From: Paenibacillus rhizosphaerae | GTDB lineage: Bacteria; Bacillota; Bacilli; Paenibacillales; Paenibacillaceae | Direction: 5' to 3' | Assembly (NCBI RefSeq): GCF_014192015.1 | Contig: NZ_JACHXJ010000002.1 | Span: forward strand, 434,001-498,000 | DNA length: 64,000 nucleotides | Shown: piece after piece, positions 15,728-23,343 of the stretch | Position numbering within the stretch: the first letter of the stretch is position 1 | Layout of the letters: each line of letters starts with the position of its first letter | The notes under the pieces: model-generated | What the model was told of the DNA's origin: nothing | Databases searched by the model: none | What the model saw: only the letters and a program-made list of their open reading frames with translations | Position numbers and translations under genes: made by a program

Positions 15728-17089
15728 GTGAATCACGAATATAAGCAGTTGTTGGAAGCCATTAAAACCAAAAAAGCCGTACTGGGCGTAGTAGGATTAG
15801 GATATGTAGGACTTCCGCTGGCCGTGGAAATGGTCAAGCAGGGCTTTACCGTTATCGGCATCGACGTGGATCCTGCGAAAATCGATAAAATCTACCAGGG
15901 CGAATCCTATATCACCGATATCTCTTCGGAAGACCTGGCCGCGGTCGTGGCGAGCGGACGCTTCAAGCCGACGACGGACTACAGCATGATTGCCGTCATC
16001 GACGCGCTCAGCATCTGCGTACCGACACCGCTCAGCGAGAACCAGGATCCGGATACGTCCTACATTACGAGCGTCGTGGATCAAATCAAGCTGCACATGA
16101 AAAAAGGCATGCTGATTACCCTGGAAAGCACCACTTACCCGGGTACGACCGAAGAGCTCATCCAGACGGAAATCGAAGCGCTCGGCTACAAGGTAGGCGA
16201 GGACTTCTTCCTTTGCTTCTCTCCAGAGCGTGTGGACCCTTCCAATGTCCGCTTTAACACCTTCAATACGCCAAAAGTTATCGGCGGTACGACTGAGGCC
16301 TGCCTGGAGCTGGGAACGGCGCTCTACTCCCAGTATGTGCAGACGGTGGTGCCCGTCACTTCGCCGAAAGTGGCTGAAATGTCCAAACTGCTGGAAAACA
16401 CGTTCCGCAGCGTAAACATCGCCTTCATCAACGAAATGGCCATGATGTGCGACCGCATGGGCATCGACATTTGGGAGGTTATCGACGCGGCAGCGACCAA
16501 GCCGTTCGGCTTTATGCCATTCTACCCGGGTCCTGGCATCGGCGGACACTGCATTCCGCTCGATCCGATGTACCTGTCGTGGAAGGCGAAGGGCTTCCGC
16601 TTCTACAGCAAGTTTATCGAGCTGGCGCAGTCAACCAACGACAACATGCCGTATTACGTTATCGGCAAGACGTCGACGATTCTGAACGAATACGCGAAGT
16701 CCATCAAGAAATCGTCGATTCTCATCCTCGGCATGGCTTACAAGCCGGACATCAGCGACCTGCGCGAATCTCCGGGGCTTGAAGTCTACGAGCTGTTCAA
16801 AGAGAACGGCGCGAACGTGGAATACTACGATCCGTACGCTGTCAGCTTCCGCGACAAACACGGCGAGACCGTTCACAGCGTAGCCTACGATTCGGCGCAG
16901 TTTAAAAAATACGACTGCATGGTGCTGATCACCAACCACAGCGGACTCGACTACGGCGAAATCGCAGCGATGGGCGTGCCGATCATCGATACGCGCAATG
17001 CATTCAAAAACTACACCCTGCCTCATATTTATAAAATCGGACATTCGGTGCAGCACGTGGAAGAGCCGGATGTGGCGTTAATCGGGTAA
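15728..17089 (+). CDS. UDP-sugar 6-dehydrogenase (UDP-Glc/UDP-GlcNAc dehydrogenase family)
   Basis: NAD-dependent enzyme that oxidises the C6 alcohol of a UDP-sugar to a uronic acid in two steps. The N-terminal NAD loop is VVGLGYVGLPLAVEM; SPERVDPSN and the catalytic cysteine motif GPGIGGHCIPLDP (Cys near residue 275) follow; the C-terminal UDP-binding domain has GMAYKPDISDLRESP. The sequence looks closer to WbpA/WbpO-type UDP-HexNAc enzymes than to classical Ugd, but the substrate is not settled. It implies a uronic acid in the polymer made by the neighbouring GT2. GTG at 15728 is ten bases after GGAGG; GTG at 15722 is an alternative. Confidence 0.9.
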   Translation: MNHEYKQLLEAIKTKKAVLGVVGLGYVGLPLAVEMVKQGFTVIGIDVDPAKIDKIYQGESYITDISSEDLAAVVASGRFKPTTDYSMIAVIDALSICVPTPLSENQDPDTSYITSVVDQIKLHMKKGMLITLESTTYPGTTEELIQTEIEALGYKVGEDFFLCFSPERVDPSNVRFNTFNTPKVIGGTTEACLELGTALYSQYVQTVVPVTSPKVAEMSKLLENTFRSVNIAFINEMAMMCDRMGIDIWEVIDAAATKPFGFMPFYPGPGIGGHCIPLDPMYLSWKAKGFRFYSKFIELAQSTNDNMPYYVIGKTSTILNEYAKSIKKSSILILGMAYKPDISDLRESPGLEVYELFKENGANVEYYDPYAVSFRDKHGETVHSVAYDSAQFKKYDCMVLITNHSGLDYGEIAAMGVPIIDTRNAFKNYTLPHIYKIGHSVQHVEEPDVALIG

Positions 17090-17105
17090 TAAAGGAGGGG
17101 ATGGT

Positions 17106-18020
17106 TTGGGAGAGCTGCTCAAAAAAGCGAAAATCCCGGTGATCCTAGTCATCTGCGGCTTGCTGCTCCTGCCTCTCCTGTTAAAATCGTCAACGATGGA
17201 AGATCAAAAAGCGACCTGGCTGTGGGATACCGAGCTGATCAAGGATCCCGGCAAAATTATAGCATTCTGCAGGGAGCAAAACGTAGGCACGATCTTCCTT
17301 CAGGTTCAGAAAAAAGTAAGCGATGAGGACTACCGCCGCTTTATTGCGGCAGCCTATGAGGAAGGCATTGCCGTGCACGCGCTGGACGGGCAGCCCGATT
17401 GGGCCTATGAACGCCAGCGCAGGGAGGCGGATCAATTTCTGCAGTGGGTGTTTGACTACAATGCCAAGGCAGCCCCAAGCGAGAAGTTTGCCGGCATCCA
17501 GCTGGATGTGGAGCCCTATCAGTTAAGACGCTGGGGGAGGGATCAGGACGGCGTAGTCAGCGAATGGAGCAGCAATGTGGAGAAATGGGTAGCCCAGGGC
17601 AGGGAGAATGGCCTGTACATGAGTGCGGCCGTTCCCTTCTGGCTGGGCAACGTTCAAGCTGCAGACGGCAGCGGGAACTTCAGCCGGTGGATGATCAGCC
17701 AGTTTGATGCCGTCGCCGTCATGTCGTACCGGGACAGTGGACGGAAGATTTACGATTTGGCCCGCGAGCAGTTGGATGAAGCGGACCAGCTCGGTAAATC
17801 GGTATGGATCGGCATGGAGCTGGGAGACACCGAAGAAGGTTCGCACATCACGTTTTTTGGTAAGGCCGTGCCTGTGATGGAGGAAGAGATGAAGTCTGTG
17901 AACAGTCTGGGCGACAGCCATCCTTCCTTTGCCGGACTGGCGGTACACCATTATGAAATTTGGCAGGACAAAATCGCTTCGGCGGCTTCGGATGAGAAGC
18001 CCGAGAAGTCCAATCAGTAA
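17106..18020 (+). CDS. Membrane-anchored TIM-barrel-like protein, paralogue 1
   Basis: A 304-residue protein with an N-terminal signal-anchor (about residues 9-27) and an extracellular domain. Conserved blocks shared with the protein at 36575-37459 are ATWLWDTELI, GIQLDVEPY, AAVPFWLGN and ISQFDAVAVMSYRDS. The D-x-E in LDVEP on a beta-strand, and the spacing of the blocks, suggest a (beta/alpha)8 glycoside-hydrolase-like fold, but no family could be named. It is the last gene of the exopolysaccharide-type operon (TTG start five bases after AGGAGGGG, 16 bases after the dehydrogenase) and is followed by a strong terminator. A polymer-cleaving or polymer-binding role is inferred. Confidence 0.68.
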   Translation: MGELLKKAKIPVILVICGLLLLPLLLKSSTMEDQKATWLWDTELIKDPGKIIAFCREQNVGTIFLQVQKKVSDEDYRRFIAAAYEEGIAVHALDGQPDWAYERQRREADQFLQWVFDYNAKAAPSEKFAGIQLDVEPYQLRRWGRDQDGVVSEWSSNVEKWVAQGRENGLYMSAAVPFWLGNVQAADGSGNFSRWMISQFDAVAVMSYRDSGRKIYDLAREQLDEADQLGKSVWIGMELGDTEEGSHITFFGKAVPVMEEEMKSVNSLGDSHPSFAGLAVHHYEIWQDKIASAASDEKPEKSNQ

Positions 18021-18030
18021 AATGAAATCA

Positions 18031-18068
18031 GGCGTGCGAAGAGGGGGACCTTTCGCACGCCTTTTTTT
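18031..18068 (+). terminator. Terminator of the exopolysaccharide-type operon
   Basis: GGCGTGCGAA and TTCGCACGCC pair over ten bases around a G-rich loop, followed by seven T. Confidence 0.93.
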
Positions 18069-18161
18069 CGCTTGGATGGAATGTCAGCTGACCGAGCACC
18101 GCATAAGATTGAACGCACATCGCATATCGAAATCAAAACCCCGCTTGGCGGGGGATTCACT

Positions 18162-18545
18162 TCAGGCGTCCGGCAGCCGGATGCCGAGATAGCGGCTGAG
18201 CACCAGGCCCGATTCCGCCTGCACGTACGTCCAGAGCATGGCGAACCGCCGCTGGTATCCGCGGCACAGGTACGACGCCTCAATGCCCTTGGCGGTACGC
18301 GTCTCCTCGTAAACCCGGACACCGCGGGCCTTCATCTCGCGGCGGATCGACGTCAGGCTCGCCATGATCTGATCCTGGATGGATGACAGGGCCCGGATAT
18401 ACAGCTGTGACATCTTCAGCGGAACGGTGCCGATGAGGCGAACGTCCTGCTCCAGCGCATCAAGCAAAACCACATGCAGCAGATAGGCTTTGACCAGACG
18501 GCTGTCTTCTTCCGAAGGGGCCGGAGGGGGGAGGGATGCTTTCAT
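18162..18545 (-). CDS. LexA-boxed protein of unknown function, related to the C-terminal domain of the YolD-like protein
   Basis: A 127-residue soluble, mostly helical protein not assigned to a named family. Its C-terminal part (YLCRGYQRRFAMLW, then a conserved Glu and SRYLG) aligns with the YolD-like protein at 8552-9052 (YTFHGYEDTFTITR, then Glu and GRY), with similar spacing and a shared LY...QD...L stretch before it. An SOS-type box lies 31 bases upstream of this start, so both family members appear damage-regulated. ATG at 18545 is chosen because AAGGAAG lies about eleven bases upstream; a GTG at 18557 would abut that site. A DNA-damage role is inference. Confidence 0.68.
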   Translation of the reverse strand: MKASLPPPAPSEEDSRLVKAYLLHVVLLDALEQDVRLIGTVPLKMSQLYIRALSSIQDQIMASLTSIRREMKARGVRVYEETRTAKGIEASYLCRGYQRRFAMLWTYVQAESGLVLSRYLGIRLPDA

Positions 18546-18575
18546 GAGGCATGGCACTTCCTTGCAGACAGTATA

Positions 18576-18589
18576 GGAACGTATGTTCT
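18576..18589. promoter_or_regulatory. LexA (SOS) box upstream of the unknown gene
   Basis: GGAACGTATGTTCT contains the perfect palindrome GAAC-GTAT-GTTC and fits the SOS core GAAC-RNRY-GTTY. On the minus strand it is directly upstream of a TATACT (18570-18575) that could be the -10, so it would occupy the promoter spacer. Confidence 0.76.
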
Positions 18590-18680
18590 AATTATACTCA
18601 TGTTATAGCAAAAGTATTCGGGAAGGCAATAACGAATTTATGGAAGCGGCCAGGACTTCGGCCCGGACGGGCGATTTTGG

Positions 18681-18686
18681 TATAAT
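18681..18686 (+). promoter_or_regulatory. Possible -10 element for the short Crp-family gene
   Basis: TATAAT preceded by TTTTGG, about 160 bases upstream of the Crp-family start. No good -35 was seen. The intervening 160 bases hold no credible gene, so a long leader is implied. Confidence 0.4.
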
Positions 18687-18849
18687 AAGAAAAGAAACGT
18701 CGATTGACGCACTTATAGAACACACAGCATACGACAACGCGCGACACACATCAAAGTTTTATCTTGCGACGATACCATGGTTAGCTTCGTCGATCGGCAT
18801 TGGATCAAAGAAACTTGGAATCGCGGAACTTTAGGCTGGAGGAAGAATC

Positions 18850-19347
18850 ATGTTTTTGAACAAAGGAGAAATATTATTCAGACAGGGGGACAGCGGGGAA
18901 TTTTTATACCATATCAAGAGCGGCTTGTTCAAGGTAACAAGGCTTCATAAAAATGGGAACAGCGTTCTGTTTAACGTGCTTTATCCGGGGGAAACGGTGC
19001 CTCATCATTCGTTGATCACCCCGAAGGATATCCACGGAACGGCAACGGCCCTGATGCGCAGCGAAGTCGAGAAAATACCGGCGGAGGAATGGTACCGCGA
19101 GCTGAGCGAGCACCCGGAGAAGGCGCTTGAAATCGCCCTTCTGCTGCAGGAGAAGGTACGCTTTATGCAGCAGCGGATCGACCACCTTACCGTGGGGACT
19201 CCCGCGGAGCGGCTGGCGCTGCTGACCGATTGGCTAAACAGCTACGCCCATGGCATCCACTTTACCGAGCTGCTGACCCAGGAGGAGATCGGGCAGTTAA
19301 TTGGAGTACGCAGGGAAACGATCAACCGGCTGCTCCGGGGGCATTAA
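18850..19347 (+). CDS. Short Crp/Fnr-family transcriptional regulator
   Basis: A 165-residue protein with a cyclic-nucleotide-binding beta-roll (GEILFRQGDSGEFLYHIKSG) and a C-terminal winged-helix HTH whose recognition segment is LTQEEIGQLIGVRRETINRLL. It is shorter than the usual 220-240 residues: it begins at the second strand of the roll and ends right after the recognition helix, so the final wing is missing. No cysteine cluster is present, so it is not an iron-sulfur Fnr. It converges on the flavohaemoglobin gene across a shared terminator. It could control that gene through the TGTGA-N6-TCACA site, but the Fnr at 37898-38614 is a rival candidate. Confidence 0.82.
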   Translation: MFLNKGEILFRQGDSGEFLYHIKSGLFKVTRLHKNGNSVLFNVLYPGETVPHHSLITPKDIHGTATALMRSEVEKIPAEEWYRELSEHPEKALEIALLLQEKVRFMQQRIDHLTVGTPAERLALLTDWLNSYAHGIHFTELLTQEEIGQLIGVRRETINRLLRGH

Positions 19348-19469
19348 ACCGCGGCGCGGGGCTTGAAAAGTGCACTTATCGTCAGACCGTTATGCCATCA
19401 TCCCGCCATATAGCCATCCCGTCATACACAAACGGTTAAACGGTACGAAACACGGTCCGGCAAACAAAC

Positions 19470-19518
19470 AAAGGGCAGCCCCCCAGGTCCAGAGAACCTG
19501 AAGGGGCAGCCCCTTTTT
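19470..19518. terminator. Bidirectional terminator between crp-like gene and hmp
   Basis: AAAGGG, CCCC and CAGGT on the left pair with ACCTG, GGGG and CCCTTT on the right, with a symmetric CAG/CAG mismatch. A run of five T follows on the plus strand. Elsewhere in the 330-base gap 19348-19678 nothing further was recognised. Confidence 0.8.
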
Positions 19519-19678
19519 ACATTTCAGTAAATCGTATTGAACGGCATGAAATCGTATTGGCTGATCAGCGAACTGCATTGACCCATCTGTGCGTTATATT
19601 GGCCTTAAAATATCATTGTCTGATAGGCAAGTTATCCCGCCGCTGATAAGCTAACCGAGCTGATCCGCCAACGATATG

Positions 19679-20881
19679 TCAGTCGAGTTGACCTGCCGGG
19701 CCGAAAAATTCGTAATGGATCCGTTCGGCGGGGATTCCCAGCTCCTTAAGGGCGCTGTAGACGGTGCGCATGAACGGAACCGGGCCGCAGAAGTAAACAT
19801 CAGCGTTTGGATCGACGATTTGCTGCAGCCATGCGGCATCGATATACCCGGTTTTATGGCAGCTGTCTCCCTCAAGCGGCGTCTCATAGCAGAGGTAGGA
19901 GGACATTTGCGGGTGCTCGGCTTCAAGGTTGGCGATATGCTCCTTCATCGCATGATGGCTTCCGTTAATGGCCGCATGAACATATGCGACTTTACGGGCT
20001 GGCTGTTCTTTCAGCAGCGTCTCCAGCATGCTGACCATTGGCGTCAGGCCGACTCCACCGCTGATCAGCACGACAGGGATGTCATGGGTCTGATCCAGCG
20101 TAAACGTGCCCGCCGGCGCACTGATCTCGAGGACGCTGCCTTCTTGGGCATTCACGTGCAAATCGTTGGAGACGATGCCTGCCGGTTTGCCTGGCGCGGC
20201 ATCCTCGCGGCGCACCGAAATCCGGTAGGAAGAACCGCCCGGTGCGGCGGACAAGCTGTAGTGGCGGATCTGCGTATACGGCTGGCCTTCAGGCTGGACG
20301 CGGACGGTGATGTATTGTCCCGGCAAATAAGAGGCGATGGGACCGCCGTCCTGCGGTTTTAAATAGAAGGAAGTGATCACTTCGCTCTCCTTCACTCTCC
20401 GTTCCACGACGAATGGGCGGAAGCCGGACCAGCCTCCCGGTGCGGCTTCAGCTTCCTTGTACATTTCCGCTTCCACGCTGATAAATGCGTCTGCGATGAC
20501 GCCGTAAGCTTCTTTCCAGGCTCCGAGAATTTCCGGCGTGGCCGCATCGCCAAGAACTTCCTTGATGGCGCCGAGCAAATACTGCCCGACGATCGGGTAG
20601 TGTTCCGGCTTGATTTGCAGCGCCCGGTGTTTCTGCCCGATCTGCTTGACGGCTGGAATGATATCCTCGAGGTGATCGATATGGGCGGCAGCGGCATAGA
20701 CGGCACCCGCCAGGGCCGCCGACTGCCGTCCTTGGCGCTGATTGGCATGGTTGAATATGTTCAGAAGCTCCGGATGATCCTTGAAGAGATTGTTATAAAA
20801 GACGGATGTAATGGACTGTCCGTGTACTTCCAGTACCGGAACGGTCGATTTGATCGTATCAATGGTTTGTTGGCTCAGCAT
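19679..20881 (-). CDS. hmp: Flavohaemoglobin (nitric oxide dioxygenase)
   Basis: A 400-residue Hmp that converts NO and O2 to nitrate with NAD(P)H. The globin domain has the distal Tyr in TSVFYNNLF, the distal Gln in NQRQGRQ and the proximal His in QKHRALQI; the FAD domain has RHYSLS; the NAD domain has ISGGVGLTPM and ends with the FGP motif (EFFGPAGQ). Full length. The upstream region carries a perfect Fnr-type palindrome (20955-20970) and a TATACT -10 (20928-20933, minus strand), which places the site about 41.5 bases before the predicted transcription start. Regulation by oxygen or NO through Fnr is therefore likely. Confidence 0.97.
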   Translation of the reverse strand: MLSQQTIDTIKSTVPVLEVHGQSITSVFYNNLFKDHPELLNIFNHANQRQGRQSAALAGAVYAAAAHIDHLEDIIPAVKQIGQKHRALQIKPEHYPIVGQYLLGAIKEVLGDAATPEILGAWKEAYGVIADAFISVEAEMYKEAEAAPGGWSGFRPFVVERRVKESEVITSFYLKPQDGGPIASYLPGQYITVRVQPEGQPYTQIRHYSLSAAPGGSSYRISVRREDAAPGKPAGIVSNDLHVNAQEGSVLEISAPAGTFTLDQTHDIPVVLISGGVGLTPMVSMLETLLKEQPARKVAYVHAAINGSHHAMKEHIANLEAEHPQMSSYLCYETPLEGDSCHKTGYIDAAWLQQIVDPNADVYFCGPVPFMRTVYSALKELGIPAERIHYEFFGPAGQLD

Positions 20882-20927
20882 AAAAGGTTCCTTCTTTCAA
20901 CGTAATATTTAACGGTTTCATAAGTTA

Positions 20928-20933
20928 AGTATA
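20928..20933 (-). promoter_or_regulatory. Predicted hmp -10 element
   Basis: TATACT on the minus strand, 47 bases before the hmp start codon. No strong -35 is present, as expected for a class II activated promoter. Confidence 0.5.
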
Positions 20934-20954
20934 GAAAAGCCGCATACCCTTTAT

Positions 20955-20970
20955 TGTGATTTCAGTCACA
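20955..20970. promoter_or_regulatory. Fnr/Crp-type binding site upstream of hmp
   Basis: TGTGATTTCAGTCACA is a perfect TGTGA-N6-TCACA palindrome, the Bacillus Fnr consensus. Its centre is about 41.5 bases upstream of the transcription start predicted from the TATACT -10. Confidence 0.83.
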
Positions 20971-21260
20971 TAAATAATTGACATTGTGTGAACTTGAAAT
21001 TACGTTCTGGAAGACATGATCCGACGGAAAAGGGCATAGGATATGACACGGTATCACGGTATCATTCCTGAAATCTGGATGACAGTGCCTGCGGCATAGA
21101 AGCCCTTCTTTTAGATATAAGAAACTATAAGCTTCGGAGGCTGGTTTCCTTATATCGCAAGAAAAACTACCATATTAAAAAGCAGTCTGGCTTCATAGAA
21201 TGCACGACAATAGACGTATTCTAACGCATTCTCCGCAGCAAGCTGTTTAGCAGGCAGTGC
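20971..21260. other. Gene-free region with an inverted repeat
   Basis: No credible gene. It holds an imperfect hairpin at 21114-21156 (GATATAAG-AAAC against GGTTTCCTTATATC, one-base bulge, inner AGC/GCT around TTCGGAG) and a short tandem CGGTATCA repeat near 21048-21064. The hairpin lacks a T run, so it is not a standard terminator. Confidence 0.4.
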
Positions 21261-21274
21261 AACTGTGGTATAAT
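21246..21274 (+). promoter_or_regulatory. Extended -10 promoter for the yitT leader
   Basis: TGGTATAAT (TATAAT at 21269-21274) is an extended -10; TTTAGC at 21246-21251 is a weak -35 with 17-base spacing. Transcription would begin near 21281, which gives a leader of about 255 bases. Confidence 0.55.
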
Positions 21275-21315
21275 AAGTATAGAAGTTATCAAACAAAAGA
21301 AAGGATCAGGATACC

Positions 21316-21381
21316 ATGTGTCCCCGAAGGAACATTCCCCAAAGGACGATTTGGAAACGTTATGATCTCTCTTACACTTAG
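21316..21381 (+). CDS. Possible 21-codon leader peptide upstream of yitT
   Basis: An ATG at 21316 opens a 21-residue basic peptide ending at TAG 21379-21381. A weak AAGGATCAGG precedes it. Its stop codon sits inside the left arm of a possible stem (TTAGCTTCC 21378-21386 against GGAAGCTTAA 21442-21451). Translation would therefore touch leader folding. There is no independent evidence that it is expressed. Confidence 0.25.
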   Translation: MCPRRNIPQRTIWKRYDLSYT

Positions 21382-21537
21382 CTTCCATCGTAGAGAACAA
21401 GCGCCCGGATATTGGGTTGTGACAAACTTCTCGCGAAAGAAGGAAGCTTAAGATGCGAAGGACTCGGTCCTACAGGTTTCTTCCCGCGGAAGTTAGTCGC
21501 GTCCCTGACCAACTAACTACGATGAGGGGTAACCTGT
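21378..21537 (+). promoter_or_regulatory. Structured leader of yitT, unidentified element
   Basis: Nested inverted repeats: TTAGCTTCC (21378) with GGAAGCTTAA (21442); GGAC/GTCC near 21460; ACAGGTT (21472-21478) with AACCTGT (21531-21537); AGTTAGT (21491-21497) with ACTAACT (21512-21518). The AACCTGT arm directly abuts the start codon and the GAGGGG ribosome site lies within the enclosed region, which suggests control of translation. It does not match riboswitch consensus sequences that I know. Confidence 0.45.
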
Positions 21538-22242
21538 ATGAGGAAGAAAGACCATGTAATTTCAATGCTTCGACCAATCGCTATTATGATGTTAGGTACT
21601 TTTTTACTGGCTTTTACGTATTATCACATTAATTTTCAGAATCATCTATCCGAGGGCGGCTTTGTTGGACTGTCGCTGCTCGGCAAGTACGCATTCGGAT
21701 TTGACCCGGCAGTGACCGTGCTGATCCTGGATATTCCGGTGATCCTGGTGGCGCTGCTGCTGAATGGACGCAAATTTATTGTGAACACGCTTGTGGCGAC
21801 CGTTTCGTTTTCCGTTTTTTACGATCTGATGGAACGCTACTCTGCGCTTGACATCAATCTTCACGGCAACCTGCTGCTTGCAGCGCTGCTGTCAGGCGTC
21901 TTGTCCGGCTTTGCAACCGGACTGGTGCTGCGGTTTGGAGGAGCGACAGGCGGCGACGATATCGTGTCTCTGCTGCTCAGCCGTCTCACCGGCCTTAAAG
22001 TCGGCACCGTATTTATTCTGCTCGATGCGGTCGTCCTGCTGGTGTCCCTGTTTTATCTGCCTCTCCAGGAAACGTTGTTTACGATTTTGGCCGTAAGCAT
22101 TGCAGGGAAAATGATCACTTATACGGTCTCGTTTCGTGCGCATCGTACCTCGCCGGCAGCGGGAGATGCCGCACCTAAAATGTCCGCGGGACAGAAACAG
22201 CCTGCAGCCAAACCCGTTCACAAAGTTCGGAGTGTCCACTGA
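21538..22242 (+). CDS. YitT family integral membrane protein
   Basis: A 234-residue polytopic protein with about five or six transmembrane helices. Family marks are the loop SEGGFVGLSLLGKYAFG, the stretch GLVLRFGGATGGDDIVSLLLS (GGATGG is highly conserved in YitT) and the following LLDAVVLLVSL helix. The usual C-terminal DUF2179 regulatory domain is replaced by a short Ala/Pro/Lys-rich tail, so this is a short-form member. Function in this family is unknown; transport has been suggested. The start follows GAGGGG by eight bases and is embedded in a structured leader. Confidence 0.88.
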   Translation: MRKKDHVISMLRPIAIMMLGTFLLAFTYYHINFQNHLSEGGFVGLSLLGKYAFGFDPAVTVLILDIPVILVALLLNGRKFIVNTLVATVSFSVFYDLMERYSALDINLHGNLLLAALLSGVLSGFATGLVLRFGGATGGDDIVSLLLSRLTGLKVGTVFILLDAVVLLVSLFYLPLQETLFTILAVSIAGKMITYTVSFRAHRTSPAAGDAAPKMSAGQKQPAAKPVHKVRSVH

Positions 22243-22247
22243 TAGAT

Positions 22248-22280
22248 AACCGCCTGGTTCCTGAGGGAATCAGGCGGTTT
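22248..22280 (+). terminator. Terminator after yitT
   Basis: AACCGCCTG and CAGGCGGTT pair over nine bases with a TTCC/GGAA extension; the T run is short. Confidence 0.72.
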
Positions 22281-22386
22281 GCTGTTTACGGCAGGGTGGG
22301 GCAACGTAAGAAGCCTCCCGCCAAAACATATCAAGAATACTTCGCTCAATTTTGCCGTCCTTGCATGAATGATGGCATGAACAGGA

Positions 22387-22851
22387 TCACGAATAACTTC
22401 GATTGCTCTCGATTTTGCCGTCTTTACCATGAACGATGGCATGGACATCGTGCTTCTCGGCGTAGTCTTCCGCTTCATCCATAGCTTCCTTCTTCGATCC
22501 AAAAGTCGACAAAGGCTTGGCTTTGCCTTCCACCTTGAGCGCCCATCCGTCCTCATGGGTTACGACATGGACGTCGGCATCGCCGCTCTGGCCTCTGCGG
22601 GACCGGGAAGACTTGCCTGACTGCTCGTCCCGCTCGTCATCCGAATGGCCGGACGTATGCTGTGATTGCCCATCTTCACCGGCCGGATGATCCTCATTCC
22701 ACTTTTCCGCCTGCGCCGTGCCGATGGCAATGGCGCGTCCTTCCTCATAGCCTTCCTCGAGCAGCGCGTTGGCGATTTCGACCGCCTTATTCCGCACACG
22801 GGGCTCCAAGTTTTTCATAGATACAGGGTAATCATGCTTATTCCAAGGCAT
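22387..22851 (-). CDS. DUF2188 domain-containing protein
   Basis: A 154-residue hydrophilic protein. The N-terminal part begins MPWNKHDYPVSMKNL and resembles small proteins of the ChaB type (KAVEIANALLEEGYEEGRAIAIGTAQAE). A Ser/Asp/Arg-rich linker follows. The C-terminal part (VVTHEDGWALKVEGKAKPLS ... IVHGKDGKI) matches DUF2188, a small fold of unknown function. ATG 22851 is chosen over 22866 because GGAGGG lies seven bases before it. It stands alone on the minus strand. A stress role is sometimes assumed for such proteins but nothing here proves it. Confidence 0.83.
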   Translation of the reverse strand: MPWNKHDYPVSMKNLEPRVRNKAVEIANALLEEGYEEGRAIAIGTAQAEKWNEDHPAGEDGQSQHTSGHSDDERDEQSGKSSRSRRGQSGDADVHVVTHEDGWALKVEGKAKPLSTFGSKKEAMDEAEDYAEKHDVHAIVHGKDGKIESNRSYS

Positions 22852-22932
22852 TATCCATCCCTCCAAACCAGTTCTCGTTTACCCCTATATTACCCGGCGT
22901 CGCGTAAATCAAACGATGGTCATCCGCCTGTT

Positions 22933-23313
22933 ATGCCGAATTTCCAGATGCTGCGCAGCCTGTTTCAAGGCCGAATGCCCAGACGCCTGATGGTGATCAA
23001 TATGGCTGTGACGGCCATATATACCGTCGGTGTGCTGCCCGCGCTGTATGCCGCTTATCTGTGGCCGGATTCCCGGCTGACGGCATCGACCTCCTCCGGT
23101 CTGATCAACGGGGTGGCGACGATTCTGCTGACGCTGCTCGTCGATCCGCGGATCGCTCTGCTGTCGGATCGGACCTTGCGTGGAGAGTCGCGTCTGGGAC
23201 GGATGAATCAGGTGCTCGGCCTGATGCTCGTATCCCGCTGCGCCGGGACGATCGCGGCCCAGCTTTTGCTCGTTCCCTGCGCGTTCTGGATCGGTTGGCT
23301 TATCTCCGGCTGA
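22933..23313 (+). pseudogene. Remnant of amj (lipid II flippase), C-terminal half only
   Basis: The frame encodes about 126 residues with two or three membrane helices. MVINMAVTAIYTVGVLPALY and SSGLINGVATILLTLLVDPR are close to the C-terminal half of Amj, an alternative lipid II flippase of about 270 residues. The N-terminal half is absent upstream, where the promoter region of the DUF2188 gene lies. The ATG at 22933 has no recognisable ribosome site. A 5'-deleted relic is the simplest reading; a functional short form is less likely because half of the membrane domain is missing. Confidence 0.7.
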
Positions 23314-23343
23314 TCTGGAGCGACGGAGCAAGGGTACGGCAAT

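Noticed and set aside
18640..18834. 64-residue plus-strand frame between the LexA box and the Crp-like gene
   Set aside because: Contains the TATAAT candidate, no ribosome site, and no similarity that I recognise.
22666..22932. N-terminal extension of the amj frame across the DUF2188 gene
   Set aside because: It is antisense to a real gene, and does not resemble the N-terminal half of Amj.
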